Shown one piece after another: positions 24,827 through 32,965 of a DNA stretch of 34,129 nt; within the stretch, counting starts at the first letter, position 1; each line of letters begins with the position of its first letter. This stretch comes from UKL13-2 sp040379385 (GTDB lineage: Bacteria; Pseudomonadota; Gammaproteobacteria; Burkholderiales; Usitatibacteraceae). The notes under the pieces are model-generated. The model searched no databases and was not told the origin of the DNA. It worked only from the letters and a program-made list of their open reading frames with translations. A program made the position numbers and the translations under genes. The stretch spans positions 1 through 34,129 of the forward strand of contig JBEILF010000009.1 in the NCBI GenBank assembly GCA_040379385.1, read 5' to 3'.

Positions 24827-25270
24827 ATGAAAAAGCAGATTCAGCAGGGCTTTACCTTGATCGAATTGATGATCGTGGTCGCGATTATCGGTATTTTGGC
24901 GGCAGTTGCCATCCCCGCGTATCAGGATTACACCGCCAAAGCGCAGTCTGCTGAGGCCGTAAGCCTTATGGGTGGTATAAAGGGGCCGGTTGTCCAAGCG
25001 ATAGAGCAGAGCGGTCTGGACGCAGGTTGTGTTGCACCTTCTGGAGCGGTTACGTCTGGTTCAAACGTGGCGAATATCACGGTGGGAAAAGAAGGCACGT
25101 CTTGTGTTTTAGAGGCGACTTATAAATCCACCAACAACCCGAAAGTAAAGGACAAAAAAGTTTGGAATGAATTCAGGCCCAGCGACGGAAAATGGTATTG
25201 CACCTCCAATCTGGACGATGCGGTGCGTCCAAAAGGCTGTGAGACTGGTTCAGCCAAGCCTGGTGCTTAA
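24827..25270 (+). CDS. pilA: Type IVa major pilin
   Basis: This 147-residue prepilin has a short basic leader MKKQIQQG and the class III cleavage site G8/F9 followed by FTLIELMIVVAIIGILAAVA. Glu5 of the mature chain is present, with the long hydrophobic N-terminal helix. Conserved AIPAYQDYTAKAQSAEA follows. Near the C-terminus are cysteines in WYCTSNL and PKGCETG, which could form the D-region disulfide; two more cysteines lie in the middle. PilD-type processing and polymerisation into a type IV pilus are expected. GGAGAG at 24816-24821 is a good ribosome-binding site 5 bases before the ATG. It is monocistronic between the sigma-54 promoter and the terminator at 25291. Confidence 0.97.
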   Translation: MKKQIQQGFTLIELMIVVAIIGILAAVAIPAYQDYTAKAQSAEAVSLMGGIKGPVVQAIEQSGLDAGCVAPSGAVTSGSNVANITVGKEGTSCVLEATYKSTNNPKVKDKKVWNEFRPSDGKWYCTSNLDDAVRPKGCETGSAKPGA

Positions 25271-25290
25271 TCGAGGCGGTTCAATAACAA

Positions 25291-25320
25291 CGGGCGGGGA
25301 CTTCCCCGCCCGTTTTTTTT
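25291..25320 (+). terminator. Rho-independent terminator of pilA
   Basis: Perfect nine-base stem CGGGCGGGG / CCCCGCCCG (25291-25299 and 25304-25312) with the tetraloop ACTT, followed directly by a run of eight T's. Confidence 0.95.
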
Positions 25321-25331
25321 GTGGAGAACTC

Positions 25332-25756
25332 ATGTTGGGTGCTCGCATATATGGTCACGTTGATTGCGTTAATGATCATAGTTGCCATCACAGGCATTTT
25401 CAGCACCGTCGTAACTCATGCCTGTCGGCACTCCCAAGCGAAAGCACAGCCATCGGTAGCGGTGACGCTTTTGGCTGGTTTGAAGACAGCGACTGTTGAA
25501 CCTACCTTCAAGTCCACTGTGTGCGCCGTGTCGACGGCCCCAGCATCGTCGGGCAAATACGCGGCTAAAATTACCAGAACACTTGGCGAGACTTCAGCTA
25601 CCGCAACTTGTACCCTGTTGGCGATGCTAGGGGGCAGCCGGCGTTAACGCAATACTGAGCGGCAAAACGATGACATGGGTTTACTTCAACGGTAGCGGGG
25701 TCTGTATTCCTACGTTGCAGACCGAAATCGCGGCCAAAACGCGCGCTAGCGAGTGA
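25332..25756 (+). pseudogene. Remnant of a second type IV pilin gene
   Basis: After the pilA terminator, GGAGA and an ATG at 25332 open a short leader (MLGARIYG) that then runs out of frame. One frame over, VTLIALMIIVAITGIF resembles the pilin helix with the key Glu replaced by Ala. It continues as QAKAQPSVAVTLLAGLKT, with further pilin-like residues up to about 25640. The C-terminal part is in a third frame (VNAILSGKTMTWVYFNGSG, then IPTLQTEIAAKT), ending at the TGA of 25754-25756. Restoring two T's in GGT(TT)CACG at about 25352 would recreate a G/FTLI cleavage site. The gene is clearly pilin-derived and broken at least twice. It differs from pilA over most of its length, so it is not a recent exact duplicate. 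Confidence 0.8.
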
Positions 25757-25761
25757 CGAAG

Positions 25762-26985
25762 CTACTCATACCTCAGCGCCTCCACCGGCTTCAACGTCGA
25801 CGCTCGCTTGGCCGGATAAAAGCCAAAGAAGATACCAATCACCGCCGAGAACGAGAAGGCGATGATGATTCCTGTCAGCGAAATACCCACTTCCATGGGG
25901 GAAAAGTTTGTGATCGCCACTGAGCCAGCGTAGGCCAAGGCAACGCCGATGGCACCGCCACACACACAAATCACGACGGCTTCGGTCAGAAACTGCATGA
26001 GTACGTCGCGCCGTTTGGCACCGAGCGCCATGCGAATGCCGATTTCTCGTGTACGTTCCGTGACTGAAACCAGCATGATGTTCATGATGCCGATGCCGCC
26101 GACCAACAGCGAGATTGAGCCAATCGCACCGAGCAATAGTGTCAGCGCCGTGGCGATGCCTTGCGCGGCTTCGGCAATCGAGGCCAAGTCACGAATGGTG
26201 AAATCGTCCTCCTGATCTTCACGGATGCGGTGCCGAATTCGCAACAGTTGTGAGGCGTCATAAACCGCGTCTTGCACTTGGCTGGCACTTGCGGCCTGTG
26301 CCAACGCATAGTGGATGCTGCCGGGCTGGCCCCAGCGGATGAGTTGTTGCCGCGCAGTGGAAAAGGGCACAAACACGGCGTCGTCTTGGTCGCCGCCGCC
26401 AAGGTCGCTGCCCTTGCTCGCCAATACGCCGATGACTTCAAACGGCCGGTTACGAATACGGATGGTTTGGCCAATCGGGTTGGCTTCGCCATACAGATTG
26501 CTGGCTACGGTCCCACCGATTACCGCGACCCGCGAGGCGGAACGAATCTCGATGTCGCCAAATAGCGATCCGAGCTCCGCATCCCAATCCTTGACCGTGA
26601 AGAACTCGGGTGTCACGCCCATGACATTGGCGTTCCAGTTGGTGGTGCCGCTGGCGACTTGAAACGGTTGCTGGACAATTGGGGCAACCGCATTAAACGT
26701 CGGCAATTGGGCAATCGCCTGTGCGTCGGCGAAGGTCAACGTTTGCACCACGCCGCGCCCGGCGCGCACGCCGTTGGACGTCGAGGAACCCGGAAAAATC
26801 ACCATGACGTTAGAGCCCATGGCGGCGATGCGTTTATTGATGTCTTCTCGTACCGATTCACCAATTGCCAGCATCAGCACAACGGCACCGACGCCGATGA
26901 TGATACCGAGCATGGTGAGCCCTGCGCGAAGGCGGTTCATCCCCATCGCGCGGAAGGCTTCCAAAAACACTTGCATGAGATTCAT
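25762..26985 (-). CDS. MacB-type ABC transporter permease (FtsX fold)
   Basis: This 407-residue permease has an N-terminal membrane segment (RLRAGLTMLGIIIGVGAVVLM), a large periplasmic domain of about 220 residues (MacB_PCD type) and three C-terminal membrane segments with FtsX-domain motifs. These are GGIGIMNIMLVSVTERTREIGIRMALGA and a final FFGFYPAKRASTLKPVEALRYE. Unlike MacB it has no fused ATPase; that is encoded separately upstream. ATG 26985 is preferred, with AAGGA 7 bases upstream; the frame is open upstream to 27054 inside repeat DNA. It should pair with the ATPase at 27584 and the adaptor at 28343 for outward export of a peptide, lipid or macrolide-like substrate, probably via a TolC-like channel not seen here. 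Confidence 0.9.
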   Translation of the reverse strand: MNLMQVFLEAFRAMGMNRLRAGLTMLGIIIGVGAVVLMLAIGESVREDINKRIAAMGSNVMVIFPGSSTSNGVRAGRGVVQTLTFADAQAIAQLPTFNAVAPIVQQPFQVASGTTNWNANVMGVTPEFFTVKDWDAELGSLFGDIEIRSASRVAVIGGTVASNLYGEANPIGQTIRIRNRPFEVIGVLASKGSDLGGGDQDDAVFVPFSTARQQLIRWGQPGSIHYALAQAASASQVQDAVYDASQLLRIRHRIREDQEDDFTIRDLASIAEAAQGIATALTLLLGAIGSISLLVGGIGIMNIMLVSVTERTREIGIRMALGAKRRDVLMQFLTEAVVICVCGGAIGVALAYAGSVAITNFSPMEVGISLTGIIIAFSFSAVIGIFFGFYPAKRASTLKPVEALRYE

Positions 26986-27522
26986 GCGATTCCTTTCCGA
27001 AACGATTTCATTTAATTCATAGGGAACTTCTATTGATTCGGCAATTAAACACATCGTGAATGAATCGCAACTTCTACCTTTCCCCGCGCAGGCGGGGATC
27101 TAATTTCGCCGTGCGCTTGCCATGCAAAATTAGGCTCCCGCCTGCGCGGGAGCGGGGAAACTCACCTTATTTACATGCCGAATCAATAGCAGTTCCCCAT
27201 AACGAAAGTCCTTTATCTATCGCCATCCCCATCGCGCGGAAGGCTTCCAAAAATACTTGCATGAGATTCATGCGATTCCTTTCCGAAACGATTTCATAAA
27301 TTCATAGGGACCTTCTATTGATTCGGCAATTAAACACATCGTGAATGAATCGCAAATTCTACCTTTCCCCGCGCAGGCGGGGATCTAATTTCGCCGTGCG
27401 CTTGCCATGCAAAATTAGGCTCCCGCCCGGCGCAACCCCTGTGGTTGTGCGCGGGAGCGGGGAAACTCACCTTATTTACATGCCGAATCAATAGCAGTTC
27501 CCCATAACGAAAGTCCTTTATC
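26938..27522. repeat. Imperfect tandem duplication, period 286 bp, spanning the permease start
   Basis: 26938-27217 recurs as 27224-27522 with few base changes. The second copy has a roughly 20-base insertion in its hairpin (GGCGCAACCCCTGTGGTTGTG, about 27428). Each copy contains the first codons of the permease gene (the copy at 27271-27224 is an orphan 5' end), its ribosome-binding site and a long inverted repeat built on CCCCGCGCAGGCGGGG. Outside this duplication 27523-27583 holds nothing recognisable. Confidence 0.9.
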
Positions 27523-27583
27523 CACGACCGTTTTCAGCCGCTTTTGCTTCAAAACGCCCGCCAGATATAGATTTTGGCGAAAA

Positions 27584-28339
27584 TCACAGATCTGACTCAG
27601 AGACCAGTCCGTCATACGTGACCAGCCCGTCCTTCAAGCGGATCAATCGCTTGGCATATTTGGCGACATCCGGCTCGTGAGTCACGATCAAAATGCTCAT
27701 GCCGTTCTCTTCGTTCAGGCGCGTGAAGAGGTTCATGATTTCCACCGACGTCGCGGTATCGAGGTTTCCCGTTGGTTCATCCGCCAGGATCAGCGCCGGT
27801 TCGCAAACCAGTGCGCGCGAGATCGCCACACGCTGCTGCTGCCCGCCGGAAATTTGGTTGGGGAGTCGTTTCGTAAACGCCCCCAGCCCGGTCTGGGCGA
27901 GTTTTTCAGCCGCACGGCGGCGCGCCTCCCCCATCGAGACGCCGGCGTAGAGTAGCGGCAGGGCGACGTTATCGACCAGCGGCATGCGCTTGAGCAAGTT
28001 GAAGCCTTGGAACACGAAGCCGATTGTCTCGTTACGAACCTTCGCCAATTCGTTGTCAGTCAGCTTGGAAGTTTCTTTCCCGTTCAGAATGTAGCTGCCG
28101 CTGGTTGGTGTATCAAGGGCACCGAGAATATTCATGAGCGTCGATTTTCCTGAACCGGATTGGCCCATGATGGCGACAAACTCACCGTGCCGGATGGTCA
28201 CGTTAATGCCGTGCAGCACCGGCGTTTCCACCTCGCCGGAAAAATAGCTCTTGCGAATGTCTTCAAGCTTGATTAACAGGTCGGATCGCGGCCGAGCGTT
28301 GGGTGGGGTGGGCGGATGCGCGTTGAGGCTGGCGTTCAT
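27584..28339 (-). CDS. ABC transporter ATPase, MacB/LolD-like
   Basis: This 251-residue ATP-binding subunit has Walker A GQSGSGKST at 59-67, Q-loop VFQGFN (Gln111), signature ISGGQQQR at 163-170, Walker B LILADEPT at 183-190 and the switch histidine in LIVTHEP. An N-terminal extension of about 20 Pro/Ala-rich residues precedes the domain. It is similar to the MacB ATPase half or to LolD. It is separated from the adaptor stop by 3 bases, so coupled with it. The permease lies 599 bases further downstream, beyond the duplicated repeat. Energy supply for a tripartite exporter is the likely role. Confidence 0.92.
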   Translation of the reverse strand: MNASLNAHPPTPPNARPRSDLLIKLEDIRKSYFSGEVETPVLHGINVTIRHGEFVAIMGQSGSGKSTLMNILGALDTPTSGSYILNGKETSKLTDNELAKVRNETIGFVFQGFNLLKRMPLVDNVALPLLYAGVSMGEARRRAAEKLAQTGLGAFTKRLPNQISGGQQQRVAISRALVCEPALILADEPTGNLDTATSVEIMNLFTRLNEENGMSILIVTHEPDVAKYAKRLIRLKDGLVTYDGLVSESDL

Positions 28340-28342
28340 TGA

Positions 28343-29638
28343 TTATTTCTTCGATTTGTCCTGTAGATCGCGGACCACCAGTTCGTCGCCAGCCTTGAGA
28401 TCTCCGGAAACTAACTCTGTGTGCTGGTTGCTGGCGATACCGGTCCGGACCTGCACGGGCACCAGCTCGTTCTTGTCGTTGACCTTGTAAACGGTGCCGA
28501 CACCGCGCCGACCACCACCGGTGCCAGTGGAACCGGTCGGTGGCCCCGCCAGTTGGCGCGACTCACTGCCGCCCGTTTTCGGCGCACCTTTGGCGGCGTC
28601 GTTGGACACTTCCGGTTTGCCGTCGGACTTTGCCTCGGCTTTCTTTTCGGCGGCCTTGGCGTCTTTTTTCTTCCTGTCTTCTTTATCGTCCTTTGGTGGC
28701 TTAAACCGCAGCGCTGCGGTGGGGATGCGAATCACGTCATCGCGCTGGGCGGCGACAAAACTCACCTGCGCGGTCATACCGGGTTTCAACATTTGGGTTT
28801 CGTTGGCTGTGTCGACGATGACGTTGTAAGTCACCACGCCTTGATTGATGGTCGCATTCAGGCGGACCAGACGAATGCTGCCGACAAACTCGCGGTCCGG
28901 GTAGGCGTCCACTGTGAATTTAACTGGCATTCCCGGTTTCACGCTACCGACATCCGCCTCGGCAATCGAGGTATCAATTTGCATGGCCTCCAGGCTCTGC
29001 GCGATTTGGAACAACGTTGGTGTGCTAAAGCTCGCCGCAACGGTTTGGCCGACGTCGATCTTGCGGTCAATCACAATGCCATTGATTGGCGAACGGATCA
29101 CCGTATACGAAAGGTTGGTACGTTCGCGGTCTAATTGCGACTTGATCTGCGAGACGTTCGATCTGGCGACGTCGAGATCGCGGGTGTTGAGCTCGAGTGT
29201 GGCATCCGAAATGAAGCCCTTGCGCACCAGCTCCTGGTTGCGCTTTAGGGTGCTTTCGGCAAGACGTTGCGACGCCTCCGCTGAGCGCAAAGTGGCTTCG
29301 ATCTGTGCGATGTTAGCCTTGATCAGGGCAGGGTCCAGCTCGAGCAGAACCTGCCCCGCCTTTACTTGCTGGTTAAAGTCAGTGTATAGCTTGGTCACTG
29401 TGCCCGAGACTTGTGTACCAACGCTTACCACTGTCACAGGATTTACTGTGCCATTGGCGGTAATTCGTTGGATGACTGATCCTTTATCAACCGTCACCGT
29501 ACGGTAGCGGTCCGCTTTCGCTTCGTCGGCCTTTTTTTGCAACTGCATAAAGGCCAACCCGCCCAGTACAAGGATGGTGAGCGGCACCAAGACCTTGGCG
29601 CGGAACAGGAAACGGAAGACGGACTTGATGAGTTTCAT
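28343..29638 (-). CDS. Periplasmic adaptor (MacA/HlyD family) of the ABC exporter
   Basis: This 431-residue membrane-fusion protein has an N-terminal anchor (about residues 10-28, LVPLTILVLGGLAFM), a lipoyl-like half (VTVVSVGTQVSGTV), a helical hairpin (about 100-165), the second lipoyl half (SPINGIVIDRKIDVGQTV) and a beta-barrel domain. A low-complexity Lys/Ala/Gly-rich stretch of about 65 residues (roughly 320-385) comes before the final strands. That insert is unusual for MacA. The ATG at 29638 is chosen; a TTG at 29653 is in frame, and neither has a strong ribosome-binding site. The gene heads an apparent operon with the ATPase and, after the repeat, the permease. Confidence 0.9.
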   Translation of the reverse strand: MKLIKSVFRFLFRAKVLVPLTILVLGGLAFMQLQKKADEAKADRYRTVTVDKGSVIQRITANGTVNPVTVVSVGTQVSGTVTKLYTDFNQQVKAGQVLLELDPALIKANIAQIEATLRSAEASQRLAESTLKRNQELVRKGFISDATLELNTRDLDVARSNVSQIKSQLDRERTNLSYTVIRSPINGIVIDRKIDVGQTVAASFSTPTLFQIAQSLEAMQIDTSIAEADVGSVKPGMPVKFTVDAYPDREFVGSIRLVRLNATINQGVVTYNVIVDTANETQMLKPGMTAQVSFVAAQRDDVIRIPTAALRFKPPKDDKEDRKKKDAKAAEKKAEAKSDGKPEVSNDAAKGAPKTGGSESRQLAGPPTGSTGTGGGRRGVGTVYKVNDKNELVPVQVRTGIASNQHTELVSGDLKAGDELVVRDLQDKSKK

Positions 29639-29804
29639 GAGAGGGAGAACCAAAAGATGAACAAACGGCGTGGAGAATGTTTCGCGACGCTTAGGAGTTT
29701 AACGGCTTTAGCTTGTGCAAAGATTGCATAAAGATCGCATAAAGCATCTAAACATTGCTGTCGGACGCTGTTAGGCTGCTGCAGGCCATTTCGCCTTGAC
29801 GCCT

Positions 29805-30728
29805 TTAATGCGTAGGCATGGGTGGACGAATCGTCAAGCCGTTGGAAACTGCACCGAGAAAGTACTCGAGTTGTTTATATTCGACGCTGCCCAATTCGAA
29901 TGGTGCCGCACCGGCACGTTCAAAGCAGCGCTGAAACTGCTTGTGGATCGAGCGTATGGCCCCACCGGGCTCGATTCGCGGCCACGCTAATACCTGCCCG
30001 ACGGCGGGCGAAAACCCAACTTGTTTGCCCGTCTCTCCTGCCTCAGCCTGTGTGCGTCCGGCGTCAAGCACGTGGCAGGAGGCACACGCGAGGTCGCGCT
30101 CGCCGATGCGCCGGCTAAACCAATGCCGACCCGCGGCGTAGTGTTCCAGTGCCGCAGGGCCAGCAACACGGACGTTGAGTCTTTGGCCGATCGACAGACT
30201 GCGCAGGTAGGCGCTGACCGCCCCCATGGTCAAGTCGTCGTCAATACGGAAGGGGGGCTCGTGATGCAACGCCCGACAAGCGTTGACCGCGTCTTCGAGT
30301 GTCACCATTGCGCCCGACTTCGGGTCGATTTGCGGGTAATTCGCGGCGACACGTTGCCCGCCGTTGGGGAAACAAGCAGCAAGAGACTTGCCGTTGCGAA
30401 ACGGGCGCGCCCACGCTTTTTTGCCAATGGCGAGGATATCGTTTACGTTGGTGGCATTGTTACCGCCCAGCGCAATGACCGAAACACCGGGGGCGAATGT
30501 GGCGCCGCCGTAGCTCCATTCGTCCGGCGGCACCCCCGGAAACTTCCGTTGCAAGATGGCCGTCAGTGTCGCTCGATCACGCTCCGGGCTAATCGGTTCG
30601 GCCGCAGCTTGCATGTTCGCCTTTTCGGCGCGCGACCGGTGGGCGGGTGATTGGGCGTTGGAGACACTGTCGAGGCCCAACGTGCCGAGAACAACCAAAG
30701 CCGCGCACCGCGTTAGTCGAAACCACAT
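29805..30728 (-). CDS. soxA: SoxA-type cytochrome c (single haem motif)
   Basis: This 307-residue protein has an N-terminal signal-like segment (about 5-25, cleavage near SNAQS). SoxA features are the AACFPNGGQRVAANYPQ block (Cys119), NACRALHHEPP (Cys151), one haem site CASCH at 215-219, QFQRCFERAGAAPF (Cys268, the position of the cysteine haem ligand/persulfide) and a GSVEYKQLEYFL...SNGL ending. Where dihaem SoxA has a first CxxCH there is CFPNGG, so it is the single-haem type, with Cys119 and Cys151 likely in a disulfide. SoxAX starts thiosulfate oxidation in the periplasm by attaching thiosulfate to SoxYZ. No soxX, soxYZ or soxB is in the window. It starts 8 bases after the M48 gene, so co-transcription is likely. 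Confidence 0.85.
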   Translation of the reverse strand: MWFRLTRCAALVVLGTLGLDSVSNAQSPAHRSRAEKANMQAAAEPISPERDRATLTAILQRKFPGVPPDEWSYGGATFAPGVSVIALGGNNATNVNDILAIGKKAWARPFRNGKSLAACFPNGGQRVAANYPQIDPKSGAMVTLEDAVNACRALHHEPPFRIDDDLTMGAVSAYLRSLSIGQRLNVRVAGPAALEHYAAGRHWFSRRIGERDLACASCHVLDAGRTQAEAGETGKQVGFSPAVGQVLAWPRIEPGGAIRSIHKQFQRCFERAGAAPFELGSVEYKQLEYFLGAVSNGLTIRPPMPTH

Positions 30729-30736
30729 GTTTAATC

Positions 30737-32362
30737 TCAGTCGGCGGTCGACGTTGCTCGAATGTTCAACGTCGGGCTAAACCCGCGCTCCTCGCGCTCT
30801 GGCCGATCACGTTTCTCGCCCGGCATCAGTGGTCGATTCTTGAATTCAGTTTTGAGTTCGCGTAGACGCGATTCAGTCGAGGAGGACTCATAAAAATCAC
30901 CGTCTTTTGCCTTCAGTGCGATCTCGAGTTGCTCAATTGCGCCCACCAAGTTGCCACGGCGATAGTACGATTCGGCAATGGCCCGATGCTGCGCGAGTTT
31001 TTTACCGAGGCGCTCATAACACTTGCCGACGATCTCATAGAGCTTGGCATCGTCTTGAATCGATTTCAAGCGCTCCTTGGCAAGTTGTAGCGCAGTATCG
31101 GTCTGACCCGCCAGGAAGTGTGCCTCAAGCAGTCCCAAGGCGAGCGCCCGGCTATCGGGGAAACGTCTAACCCCCTCTTGATAAGTGCGAATTGCGGCTT
31201 CGGTCTTGCCCTGGCCTAACTGAATCTCTGCAAGTTGTCTTTCAATCCAGGGGTGGGCCGACGGTGAAAGGCGAATCTTGTTCAATTCGCGTTCAGCGCC
31301 GGCGAAGTCGCGGCCTTTAGCCATCGCCATCGACAGGCCATACACATCGGCGCGATTGCGCAGCACGGTCTTCTCGTCGATGGCAGCCCTGAAGAAACCG
31401 ATGGCGTCAGTGGCGCTCATGCTCATCACGCGAAGTCGCGCTTGGGCGAGCTTGTATTCAGGACTTTCGGCGATAGCCCTGAGCCGTTTGTCGGATTCGT
31501 TGAGCAGTTGGTCGACGCGGTTTTGCATGTCGGCAATGCGCTCGGTGGTGAGCGGATGGGTACGCAGGTAGCCGGGGGCTTTGCCTTCGTTGTGTCGATT
31601 GGCTTTTAGTAGGCGATCAAAAAACCCCACCATGCCCTGCGGGTCAAAGCCCGCGCGCATCATGACTTGAATGCCGATGCGGTCGGCCTCACGCTCAAAG
31701 TCCCGCGAGTAATCAAGCTGGTTTTGGATCGCGAGCGCTTGGCTGCCGAGGATCGCGGCTTCAGTAGCCTGCCCCGCCGAGCTTGACCCGGAGCGCGCCG
31801 CCAAGATTGCCGCTGCCAGTGCCGCCAGCTGCATCAAGCCACCGCCGCGCTGCCCCATGGCACCGCGTGCCGAATGGCGCTGCAATACGTGGGAAATTTC
31901 ATGCCCCATCACACCAGCCAACTCAGATTCGGTGCGGGAAGCGAGGATCAGCCCGGAGTGGAAGCCGACAAATCCGCCAAGCAGGGCAAAGGCGTTGATG
32001 GTGTCGTCATTCAACACAAAAAATTCAAACTCGCGCCGGTTGTCGTTGGTCGCCCCGCGTGAGGCCGCCACCAGCCGGTTACCGAGGTAAGAAATGTACT
32101 CGACGATCTCCGGATCGTCGATGAATGCGCGGTCGCCGCGCACATCGAGCATAATTCGCTTGCCGATGGCGCGTTCTTGCGGCTCCGTCACGACGGCGTC
32201 AGAGGCATCGCCTAAGTCTGGCAGCCCGTCGGCGCGGGCTAATCCGGCGGGGGCCAAGCTGGCTGAGGCGGTTGTGACGATGTAGAGGGCGAGGGTGACG
32301 TTGGCCACCAATCGCTTGACTGGGGTTGCTAACAAACGCTTTTGCTGCTGTTGGATCGGCAA
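30737..32362 (-). CDS. M48 family metalloprotease with TPR repeats (BepA-like)
   Basis: This 541-residue exported protease has a signal peptide at about residues 15-45 and an M48 domain with the zinc motif HEISH at 154-158 and the third ligand Glu225 in FEREADRIG. A conserved LRTHPLTTERI follows, then a C-terminal TPR-like helical region (about 330-510) ending in a charged tail. The order matches BepA/YfgC, which degrades or assembles outer-membrane proteins such as LptD. The start is taken at TTG 32362 because GGAGAAG lies 5 bases upstream; the frame is open to 32455 but that would leave a long extension before the signal peptide. SoxA follows 8 bases later. Confidence 0.9.
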   Translation of the reverse strand: MPIQQQQKRLLATPVKRLVANVTLALYIVTTASASLAPAGLARADGLPDLGDASDAVVTEPQERAIGKRIMLDVRGDRAFIDDPEIVEYISYLGNRLVAASRGATNDNRREFEFFVLNDDTINAFALLGGFVGFHSGLILASRTESELAGVMGHEISHVLQRHSARGAMGQRGGGLMQLAALAAAILAARSGSSSAGQATEAAILGSQALAIQNQLDYSRDFEREADRIGIQVMMRAGFDPQGMVGFFDRLLKANRHNEGKAPGYLRTHPLTTERIADMQNRVDQLLNESDKRLRAIAESPEYKLAQARLRVMSMSATDAIGFFRAAIDEKTVLRNRADVYGLSMAMAKGRDFAGAERELNKIRLSPSAHPWIERQLAEIQLGQGKTEAAIRTYQEGVRRFPDSRALALGLLEAHFLAGQTDTALQLAKERLKSIQDDAKLYEIVGKCYERLGKKLAQHRAIAESYYRRGNLVGAIEQLEIALKAKDGDFYESSSTESRLRELKTEFKNRPLMPGEKRDRPEREERGFSPTLNIRATSTAD

Positions 32363-32488
32363 ATCAACTTCTCCAGAACCATAATGGGTATGAGTTGGGT
32401 ACGAATGTGACGGGCGCAAGCCGACATAGTTCCAGCCGCAAGACGATTCTAACAAGCTGTGCTGTTGGCAACCGGGTAGGCCCTAACG

Positions 32489-32965
32489 ATGACAACTCTG
32501 AATCACTTTGATGAACGCGGCAATGCACAAATGGTCGACGTCGGTGCCAAAGCCGAAACCCACCGGGTCGGTGTTGCCACCGGGCTGATCCGCATGCAGG
32601 CCACCACACTGGCGGCGATTACCGGCGGGACCGGCAAAAAAGGCGACGTGCTTGGTGTGGCAAGGATCGCCGCGATCCAGGCAGCAAAACGCACCGCCGA
32701 ATTGATCCCGCTGGCACACCCGATCGTCATCAATAAGGTCGCGGTCGCGTTTGTCGTGAACGAGGATCAAAACAGCATTGAATGTACCGCAACGGTCGAA
32801 ACGTTCGGACGCACCGGCGTCGAAATGGAAGCACTCTGCGCAGCATCCGTTGGGCTGCTAACCATCTACGACATGGTCAAGGCGATGGATCGTGGCATGG
32901 TGATCTCCGACGTTCGCTTGTTGGAGAAACGCGGCGGTAAATCAGGCGATTGGAATGCCGAGTAG
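32489..32965 (+). CDS. moaC: Cyclic pyranopterin monophosphate synthase accessory protein
   Basis: This 158-residue MoaC takes part, with MoaA, in converting GTP to cyclic pyranopterin monophosphate for molybdenum cofactor synthesis. Family motifs are MVDVGAKAETHRVGVATG near the N-terminus, KKGDVLGVARIAAIQAAKRT, LIPLAHPI, TVETFGRTGVEMEALCAASVG and DMVKAMDRGMVI. Length is typical. No other moa gene is nearby; it is divergent from the M48 gene (127 bases apart). Its last 24 bases overlap the 3' end of the convergent chrA. Confidence 0.97.
   Translation: MTTLNHFDERGNAQMVDVGAKAETHRVGVATGLIRMQATTLAAITGGTGKKGDVLGVARIAAIQAAKRTAELIPLAHPIVINKVAVAFVVNEDQNSIECTATVETFGRTGVEMEALCAASVGLLTIYDMVKAMDRGMVISDVRLLEKRGGKSGDWNAE

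Noticed and set aside
25321..25647. Intact small pilin-like ORF
   Set aside because: Its GTG start has no leader peptide, the helix lacks Glu5, and the pilin C-terminus continues in another frame; it is part of a pseudogene.
27060..27299. Plus-strand ORF across the duplicated repeat
   Set aside because: It is an open frame through palindromic repeats and the antisense of the permease start; not protein-like.
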